This document shows positions 5,310 to 9,839 of a DNA stretch of 9,839 nucleotides, piece by piece. The position numbers and the translations under genes are program-made. Below the pieces are notes generated by a model that did not search any database, was not told the origin of the DNA, and saw nothing but the letters and a program-made list of their open reading frames with translations. The first letter of the stretch is position 1; every line of letters begins with the position of its first letter. The stretch is from Spirochaetales bacterium (GTDB lineage Bacteria > Spirochaetota > Spirochaetia > DTKZ01): NCBI GenBank assembly GCA_031274005.1, contig JAISQU010000287.1:1-9839 (forward strand), in the 5' to 3' direction.

Positions 5310-6839
5310 TCACATTTCAAGCTGCCGTACCGCGCCGCTTTCCTCTTCCCAGCGGATAGAGCTTGCCCGGCGGGCGCGGAGTTTCGCCCACTCGCGGATG
5401 CCGCGGATCTGCTCTTCCATTGTCTGTGACAGGGGAATAATGGCCTGTATGCCCGCCTCTATGTGCCGCGGCAGAAGTTCACTGTCCTGGTCGAAGGCGT
5501 CATAGAGGGCCGAGACAATAACCTCCTCAATTTCAGAACCGGAAAATCCCCCGGTCTTCGCGGCTGCGGCGGCAAGGTCAAAACCCTCTGCGCCGCGGCC
5601 GCGTTTTTGCAGATGGATACGAAAAATTTCTTCCCGTTCGTCTTTTGCAGGCAGATCAACATAAAAAATTTCATCAAAGCGGCCCTTGCGCAGAAGCTCC
5701 GGGGGAAGCTGGCTGACATTGTTGCTGGTGGCCACAACAAAAACCGGCGTTGTTTTTTCCTGAAGCCAGGTAAGAAAAGTTCCAAAAACGCGGGCCGTGG
5801 TACCGCCGTCGCTCATGCCGGAGGAACTCAGGCCGGAAAACCCTTTCTCCATTTCATCAAGCCACAAAATGGACGGCGCGATGGACTCCGCGGTCTGAAT
5901 CGCGCGGCGCACATTCTCTTCGCTTGAGCCTACATAACTGGAAAAAACCTTGCCCACATCCAGCTTGAGCAGGGGAAGCTGCCACAGCCCGGCGATGGCC
6001 TTTGCGGTAAGGCTTTTTCCGCAGCCGGGTATGCCCAGAAGCAGAATGCCCCTGGGTTCGGGCAGGCCAAACTCGCGGGCCTTGGGCGTAAAAGCCTTGC
6101 CCCGTTTGACAAGCCATTTCTTGAGTTCGTCAAGACCGCCGACCTCCTTCATGTTTTCATTTGTATGGTAGTATTCCAGAACGCCGGACTTGCGGATAAT
6201 CTGCTCCTTTTCGGACAGCACAATGGAAACATCAAACATTCCTTTTTGTACAAGACTTTTTGCGAAAACATTTTCCGCTTCTTCCGCGGTAAGGCCGAGC
6301 GCCGCTTCTACTATCTTCTCCTGCCTGCCGCACTCAGCCGCCGCGGGCTGCCCCCTGCCGTCGAGGCTCCCGCTGATTTTCCCTATGATGAGGGCTAGCT
6401 CCTCTTTGTCCGGCAGCTCGTAATCAATGACGGCGATCTCCTTTTCCAGCTCGGTAGGTACTTTTAAAACCGGCGACAGAAAAATAATATTTTTGCGCGT
6501 CATTTTCAGCTCACGCGCCGCGTCCCGCAGCTTGCGCACAACAACAGGGTCGTTCAGGTAGTGGTGGTAATCGCGCAGGACAAAAAGCCCGTTCGCGCCG
6601 CTCTGCAGAATGTAATCAAGTACCTTGATAGGGTCTTTGAGCTCCGTGATAAACGAACCGTCGGGCGTCTCCAGCCCCGCCGTGATTGTCCAGGCCGCAA
6701 GTTCTTTTTTTCGCGCGTCGGTCATAAGTTTCAGGTTCCGGCTTACGCGGCCCTCTTCAAAAGACACGACATAAATAAGCGGATAGCGCGCCCTTATCAG
6801 CGTTTCGATTTTTTGCGCGGAACTGTTTTCGCTTTGCAT
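5310..6839 (-). CDS. AAA+ ATPase of the Ycf46 type
   Basis: This 509-residue protein has an N-terminal alpha/beta domain (about 1-150: LIRARYPLIYVVSFEE..., VLDYILQSGANGLFVLRDYH, then NIIFLSP) that is characteristic of the Ycf46 family. One AAA+ module follows, with Walker A GIPGCGKS (269-276), Walker B ILWLDE (324-329), sensor-1 ATSNN (370-374) and RKGRFDE (384-390) with the arginine-finger region. All catalytic residues look intact, so it should hydrolyse ATP in the cytoplasm. AGGAG lies 6 bases before the ATG. It is last in the injection-system operon, 12 bases after the radical SAM gene. Injection systems often carry an AAA+ protein (Afp15, ClpV), but this has the Ycf46 architecture rather than theirs. 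A partnership with the radical SAM protein or an assembly/remodelling role is inference. Confidence 0.85.
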   Translation of the reverse strand: MQSENSSAQKIETLIRARYPLIYVVSFEEGRVSRNLKLMTDARKKELAAWTITAGLETPDGSFITELKDPIKVLDYILQSGANGLFVLRDYHHYLNDPVVVRKLRDAARELKMTRKNIIFLSPVLKVPTELEKEIAVIDYELPDKEELALIIGKISGSLDGRGQPAAAECGRQEKIVEAALGLTAEEAENVFAKSLVQKGMFDVSIVLSEKEQIIRKSGVLEYYHTNENMKEVGGLDELKKWLVKRGKAFTPKAREFGLPEPRGILLLGIPGCGKSLTAKAIAGLWQLPLLKLDVGKVFSSYVGSSEENVRRAIQTAESIAPSILWLDEMEKGFSGLSSSGMSDGGTTARVFGTFLTWLQEKTTPVFVVATSNNVSQLPPELLRKGRFDEIFYVDLPAKDEREEIFRIHLQKRGRGAEGFDLAAAAAKTGGFSGSEIEEVIVSALYDAFDQDSELLPRHIEAGIQAIIPLSQTMEEQIRGIREWAKLRARRASSIRWEEESGAVRQLEM

Positions 6840-6851
6840 GAGTTTCTCCTG

Positions 6852-7430
6852 TTATACGGTTTGCGCGGCCCCCGTTGTCAGGGAAAAAATCCCTGTTTCG
6901 GTTATAAGGCCGCGTGAATCAATAAAAATTTCCCCCTCGACAAAAGGAACAGCCTGAGGCGAAAAACCGTTGTCCCGCGAAAGGACTTCACCCTCCCGCA
7001 GGCGGAGCAGCCTCTGGTTGCCCGATCCGGTCCAGGGGCTTAGGGGCGGAATCTCCCGGAGGTACGGCCCGTCTATGAGCATGTCTATTTCGCGGAGGAT
7101 TTCACGGGCCGTGCGGCGCAGCTCTTCGTAGGTAAAGCCTGAATACACAAGAGTATGCAGACCCAGCCCCCGCGCCGCGGCAAGCAGGCGCAGCAGTTCT
7201 TCCGGCTGCTCAAAAGGCTCGCCGCCGGATACGGTTATGCCGCTTACCCGGCCGGAGGGGATATTCGAAATAATCCGGCTGACGGAAAGCTCTCCGGCCG
7301 GGATTTTTTTCGCCTGCGCCCCGGGGTTAAAGCAGCCCGGACAGCGCCGGGAACAGCCCTGCGTCCAGAGGACAAAACGCTCTCCGGGGCCGTTCGCCCG
7401 AGAGGCGGGGAGTAGGCTGTGTATCATCAT
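6852..7430 (-). CDS. NrdG-like radical SAM protein
   Basis: This 192-residue protein has the radical SAM cluster motif CSRRCPGC (Cys26, Cys30, Cys33), binding one [4Fe-4S] cluster, and SGGEP (68-72) for the SAM methionine. Further similarity to anaerobic ribonucleotide-reductase activases is clear: VLWTQGCSRRCPGCFNP, DMLIDGPY and TGSGNQR. It is longer than E. coli NrdG (154 residues) by about 35 residues of C-terminal extension. No reductase or other glycyl-radical enzyme is adjacent. Instead its ATG overlaps the TGA of the hub gene (7427-7430, ATGA), implying translational coupling inside a tail-assembly operon, and the AAA+ gene follows after 12 bases. It could modify a tail or cargo protein, or form a unit with the ATPase. 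True ribonucleotide-reductase activation is possible but not supported by context. Confidence 0.85.
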   Translation of the reverse strand: MMIHSLLPASRANGPGERFVLWTQGCSRRCPGCFNPGAQAKKIPAGELSVSRIISNIPSGRVSGITVSGGEPFEQPEELLRLLAAARGLGLHTLVYSGFTYEELRRTAREILREIDMLIDGPYLREIPPLSPWTGSGNQRLLRLREGEVLSRDNGFSPQAVPFVEGEIFIDSRGLITETGIFSLTTGAAQTV

Positions 7431-8476
7431 GGGGACATGTTCCTTTTCAGGCTAAAGTCCGTACGGTAGCCTCCGCCGTAATCAAAGCGGTGGCAGACAG
7501 TCTCGGCTATGTACTCTCCGCTTTCCGCCTCGCCGGCCATCTTGATCTGTACCCTCATGCCGGGCCGCAGTTTGGGATTGCCCTCCCCGCCGCCCCGGGC
7601 GCGGCCAAAGCGGAAGGAATTTCGCTGGAGGGCCGCGGCCGCGGCCGCGCGGGCGTCCTCCGCGTCTTTAAGCTGCGCGCAGGCGGCAATGCTTTCCCAG
7701 GCCGCGCCGGGCGCGGGGATAAGGTCTGTCCAGTGGGAAGCGCCGCCTACGCGCAGGGGAATATCGGCCGGCGCGGCGCGGGCGGTAAAGGCCTCGTTTT
7801 TGCCTCCGTCCCAGCCGGCGGCGGTGAGGCCCGAGCAAAGACCGCGGATGCTTTGCTCCGCCTCGAAACCCGTAAGGTTCTTGCCCCACTCGTAAATAAT
7901 TTCATCCGCGCGCACGCGTATTTCCGCGGCCGCGTAGAGCGTGGAATCCCAGGCGTAAACCTCCTTCCCGTAAAAAGAAGAAAGCCTCAAAACAAGTTCA
8001 AGGTCTGTCTCCTCGCGGCTTGTGGAAAACTCCTGCGCGGACCCGAAATCCTCTACCCGCGCGTCCAGCGAGTAGAGGCCGGCCAAAGCCCGCACAATTT
8101 GCGCCGCGGTTTTTTTCTCAAAGCTGCGGGAATGCCTGCCGTGGTGAAGCCTGTGCAGATCGTTACAGCCGGTAACCTCAAGCCGCGCGGAACCGGAGTT
8201 TGAAAGCGTGGTTCTGAAACCAAGCACATCTCCCGCGAAGACCTCTTCGACCTCATCCTTATAACCCAGATGAATAGAAACGCGGCTTGCCAGGCCCAGA
8301 ACGCCGAGCTCACGGATGGGCGTCCGCCCCGTATCGAACTGAAGCGAGAAAACGCCCACGCCCGAAAGCCTGTCGTTCACGCACAGGCGGCGCAGAGCGC
8401 CTTCGTGTTCGGTATCAAGGCGCTTGCCGTCTGCATAAATAATCCATACGGGAGTAAGACGGGTGTTTTCACTCAT
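7427..8476 (-). CDS. Contractile-tail hub protein (phage late control D / Afp8-like)
   Basis: The product has 349 residues from the ATG at 8476, with GGAG 8 bases upstream; a TTG at 8482 sits too close to that site. The protein matches the gp27-like hub fold of phage late-control D and eCIS spike-hub proteins. The N-terminal barrel contains SVSIHLGYKDEVEEVFAGDVLG-type segments, about residues 65-90. The middle has an AAQIVRALAGLYSLDARVEDF segment, and the end is RPGMRVQIKMAGEAESGEYIAETVCHRFDYGGGYRTDFSLKR. The hub sits at the centre of the baseplate and carries the puncturing spike. At this length it lacks the OB and beta-helix needle found in longer fused VgrG/Afp8 proteins, like phage P2 D, so a separate spike protein would be needed. 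It follows the LysM gene, an order shared with the X-D pair of P2. A run of alanines (about 285-300) is a local oddity. Confidence 0.8.
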   Translation of the reverse strand: MSENTRLTPVWIIYADGKRLDTEHEGALRRLCVNDRLSGVGVFSLQFDTGRTPIRELGVLGLASRVSIHLGYKDEVEEVFAGDVLGFRTTLSNSGSARLEVTGCNDLHRLHHGRHSRSFEKKTAAQIVRALAGLYSLDARVEDFGSAQEFSTSREETDLELVLRLSSFYGKEVYAWDSTLYAAAEIRVRADEIIYEWGKNLTGFEAEQSIRGLCSGLTAAGWDGGKNEAFTARAAPADIPLRVGGASHWTDLIPAPGAAWESIAACAQLKDAEDARAAAAAALQRNSFRFGRARGGGEGNPKLRPGMRVQIKMAGEAESGEYIAETVCHRFDYGGGYRTDFSLKRNMSP

Positions 8477-8496
8477 ACGCAAATCTCCTTTTTTTT

Positions 8497-8513
8497 CGTA
8501 CAGCCTTTGTACG
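8497..8513. other. Intercistronic hairpin between LysM and hub genes
   Basis: CGTAC (8497-8501) and GTACG (8509-8513) form a 5-bp stem with a 7-base loop in the 38-base gap. On the transcribed strand it is followed by eight A residues and the GGAG site of the hub gene. It is not a terminator, since the A-run is on the wrong side. It could affect mRNA stability or expression ratio. Confidence 0.35.
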
Positions 8514-8514
8514 G

Positions 8515-9135
8515 TTAATACAGCGGCGGAAGTTCGACCAGAGTTCCTGCCGCGATGTTCTCAGGATCGTCTATGCCGTTTGCCTCGGCGATAACGCGCC
8601 ACTTTGCCGGATCGTTATACTCGCGGGCGGCCAGACCCGCCAGGCTTTCTCCCTCGCGCAAAACAAGACGCTTTGTGTGGTCCGCGGATTCCCGGCGCGT
8701 ACCCGACAACTGAGCCGCCGCGCTTGAGTACTCCTTAAAAACAGCCTTGAGGATAGCCCGCAGGGGCGTACCGTCGGCGCGGAAGAGGGTGTAACGCTGC
8801 ACAAGATCTTCCAGTACGCAGCCAAAAGCCAGACTCCCCCAGGAAAAACGCAAAAGCGGCGGACGATGTTCCTGCGCGTTGACAAGCATAAGGGTCTCTA
8901 TCTTCCGCGTATATTCGCGCACATCGGTTTTTTCCTCCGAAGTATCAAAAAAAAGTTCCATGATGAGCCTTTTGCGTTCGCCCATGGTAAACTGAACCGG
9001 CGGAGAATCCAGGCCAAAAACATTCATCTCCGCCCACGGAGTTTTTTTCTCCAGAACATATTCTTTGGGATTAAAAAGAACCGGAATATCCTCGCCGGTG
9101 TCGAGGTTGGATATAAGAGCTTTTTCCAGTGCCAT
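8515..9135 (-). CDS. CIS tube-associated LysM protein (Afp7-like)
   Basis: This 206-residue protein starts at ATG 9135, with AAGGAG 5-7 bases upstream overlapping the end of the tube gene. Residues about 8-130 (VLFNPKEYVLEKKTPWAEMN, the PPVQFTMGERKRLIMELFFDTSE segment, then PPLLRFSWGSLAFGCVLEDL) match the conserved contractile-injection-system tube/baseplate protein domain. Residues about 155-205 (LVLREGESLAGLAAREYNDPAKWRVIAEAN...) are a LysM domain. In eCIS and related phages this protein caps or initiates the inner tube above the hub; the LysM domain contacts the hub rather than the cell wall. It lies 10 bases after the tube gene and 38 before the hub gene, the standard tube-LysM-hub order. 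A longer reading up to 9237 would overlap the tube gene and has no ribosome site. Confidence 0.88.
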   Translation of the reverse strand: MALEKALISNLDTGEDIPVLFNPKEYVLEKKTPWAEMNVFGLDSPPVQFTMGERKRLIMELFFDTSEEKTDVREYTRKIETLMLVNAQEHRPPLLRFSWGSLAFGCVLEDLVQRYTLFRADGTPLRAILKAVFKEYSSAAAQLSGTRRESADHTKRLVLREGESLAGLAAREYNDPAKWRVIAEANGIDDPENIAAGTLVELPPLY

Positions 9136-9145
9136 AGCCTCTCCT

Positions 9146-9586
9146 TCAGGTGGCGTCCGCCACAAGACCTTCGTGAGCGATCTCGATGCGCTCCAGGGCA
9201 AAGTCCGCCGCCCTGGCCCCTTCAAGCCGCGGGCCAACCCAGCGGCAGGGGAACGCCCGGAAAAAATTCCAGCGTTTGAGTTCGGCGCCCTGCGCGTCCT
9301 TTAAAATAACCGAGCCGTTTTTTCTCTCGACCTTTTTGTCCTCCAGCACAGTCTGCCTGTACCAGGTGAACAGCTCCTCATTATCGGTGACTCCCTTTTC
9401 CAGAACCAAATTCGGGTAGCGTGTGCTGCCGTAAAACTTGCGAGATCCTGCCGCAAGGCCGCCCTCCTCGATCTCGTACACAGCGGTCCGGGCCTCAAGC
9501 CCCTCGCATTTCTGAAACCGCGCCGTCTGGATTCCGTCAATCTCCACCGAAAAAAGATACGGCGAAACCCGTGTATCATCTGCCAT
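9146..9586 (-). CDS. Contractile-tail inner tube protein (T4 gp19-like)
   Basis: This 146-residue protein matches the phage T4 gp19 / eCIS tube family across its length. It begins PYLFSVEIDGIQTARFQKCEGLEART, continues with YPNLVLEKGVTDNEELFTWYR, and ends RWNFFRAFPCRWVGPRLEGA...FALERIEIAHEGL. Hexameric rings of this protein stack into the tube that is pushed through the target envelope. AGGAGG at 9592-9597, 5 bases before the ATG, is the strongest ribosome site in the window, as expected for the most abundant component. It is the first gene of the apparent reverse operon. Only one tube paralogue is present here, whereas eCIS usually encode two or three, and no sheath gene precedes it within the window. 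Confidence 0.9.
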   Translation of the reverse strand: MADDTRVSPYLFSVEIDGIQTARFQKCEGLEARTAVYEIEEGGLAAGSRKFYGSTRYPNLVLEKGVTDNEELFTWYRQTVLEDKKVERKNGSVILKDAQGAELKRWNFFRAFPCRWVGPRLEGARAADFALERIEIAHEGLVADAT

Positions 9587-9601
9587 ACGTTCCTCCTTAA
9601 C

Positions 9602-9647
9602 GTTGTATAAACAACAAAAAATTTATCGCAGTGCGATTATTTTTTTT
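9602..9647. promoter_or_regulatory. Stacked palindromes upstream of the tube operon
   Basis: Two short inverted repeats lie just upstream of the tube ribosome site: GTTGT-ATAA-ACAAC (9602-9615) and ATCGC-AGT-GCGAT (9625-9637). The second is flanked by A6 (9616-9621) and T8 (9640-9647), so it reads as a weak bidirectional intrinsic terminator, best on the forward strand. On the reverse strand a TATACA -10-like hexamer overlaps the first palindrome, but no good -35 box is visible. This could be operator plus promoter, or leader structure. Confidence 0.45.
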
Positions 9648-9753
9648 GGGAGCAGCCCGCGGGATGCCCGCAATCCGGTACTCCTCTCTTATGCGCCTTT
9701 GCGGTTTTATTCATCTTGGAGCCTGTTCAAAATCTCCTTATAATTCGGAATTT
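9648..9753. other. Noncoding stretch with no convincing gene
   Basis: I find no supported gene between the tube leader and the right-hand repeat. It contains CCCGCGGGATGCCCGC-type GC-rich sequence (9657-9671) and, on the reverse strand, an AAGGAG motif (9734-9739) followed by a very short frame that ends after seven codons. GAGCCTGTTCAAAATC (9719-9734) looks like sequence often found at ends of insertion elements, but no partner end or transposase is here. Confidence 0.4.
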
Positions 9754-9839
9754 GGGCGCATTTGCGGCGTAAAACGCCGCAAACCGGGCTTTTCGCTCCA
9801 ATCTTTTGGCTGCGCCAAAAGGATTTCCGCTTCAATCCC
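9754..9839. repeat. Right copy of hairpin-linker repeat (inverted relative to left end)
   Basis: Two hairpins separated by the same linker as at the left end, in opposite orientation. TTTGCGGCG (9761-9769) and CGCCGCAAA (9775-9783) form a 9-bp stem with a 5-base loop. CTTTTGGC (9803-9810) and GCCAAAAG (9814-9821) form an 8-bp stem with loop TGC. The block 9784-9839 is the reverse complement of 19-74 with five differences. GGGCGCA (9754-9760) corresponds to the GGCGCAC region after the third left-hand hairpin. The repeat runs off the window end. Confidence 0.85.

Noticed and set aside
7490..8203. 237-codon forward open frame opposite the hub gene
   Set aside because: Shadow of the hub gene, with arginine/alanine-rich composition, no ribosome site and no family resemblance.
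8515..9237. Longer 240-residue form of the LysM protein
   Set aside because: The extra 34 residues overlap the tube gene and do not match the family; the ATG at 9135 has AAGGAG just upstream.
9637..9714. 25-codon reverse frame (MNKTAKAHKRG...) before the tube gene
   Set aside because: The nearest ribosome-site-like AAGGAG is about 19 bases from the ATG, too far, and the frame runs into the T-tract hairpin. The Cys/His content is suggestive but not enough.
9719..9734. GAGCCTGTTCAAAATC as the end of an insertion sequence
   Set aside because: No matching inverted end, target duplication or transposase is visible in the window; the resemblance is from memory only.

Overview
The window looks like a chromosomal segment, or possibly a whole metagenomic contig, from a moderately GC-rich bacterium. 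A spirochaete of the Treponema group is my best guess. This rests on the relaxed spirochaete-like lipobox (LFSC), the mixture of fermentative CoA chemistry with a strong TTGACA-type promoter set, and the general feel of the proteins. It is an inference, not a proof, because no rRNA or other marker gene is present.

Left part (1-3958), metabolism and membrane: a forward propionate/acetate-type CoA-transferase gene converges on a reverse pair, a shikimate-dehydrogenase-like oxidoreductase followed by a MaoC-type hydratase. A CoA-transferase, a hydratase and an NAD(P)-type oxidoreductase side by side suggest a small organic-acid or alicyclic-acid pathway, but the substrate cannot be read from sequence. 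A MarC-family membrane protein is divergent from the dehydrogenase. The genes at 177 and 3332 both have a promoter -10 box only about 8-9 bases before the ATG and no ribosome binding site, so both mRNAs are probably leaderless.

Middle (4072-5289): a large two-module lipoprotein with an LPP20-like C-terminal domain, preceded by a 12-bp-arm inverted repeat.

Right part (5310-9586, all reverse strand, one apparent operon): tail-tube protein (T4 gp19-like), LysM tube-terminating/baseplate protein (Afp7-like), hub protein (GpD/Afp8-like, gp27 domain only), then a NrdG-like radical SAM enzyme whose start codon overlaps the hub stop codon, then a Ycf46-type AAA+ ATPase. This is part of a contractile injection system (eCIS) or a domesticated phage tail, with an unusual enzymatic tail end to the operon. 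Sheath, gp25-like wedge, spike needle and tail-fibre genes are not in the window. They may lie beyond 9839 or elsewhere.

The two ends of the window carry the same complex repeat in opposite orientation (19-74 against 9784-9839, 51 of 56 bases identical). The repeat is built from short perfect hairpins separated by a conserved linker (GATTGAAGCGGAAA-like). A neighbouring hairpin keeps its pairing but has a completely different sequence in the two copies. This is the most striking non-coding structure here. It could bound a mobile or rearranging module, or could simply be a dispersed repeat at which the assembly stopped.
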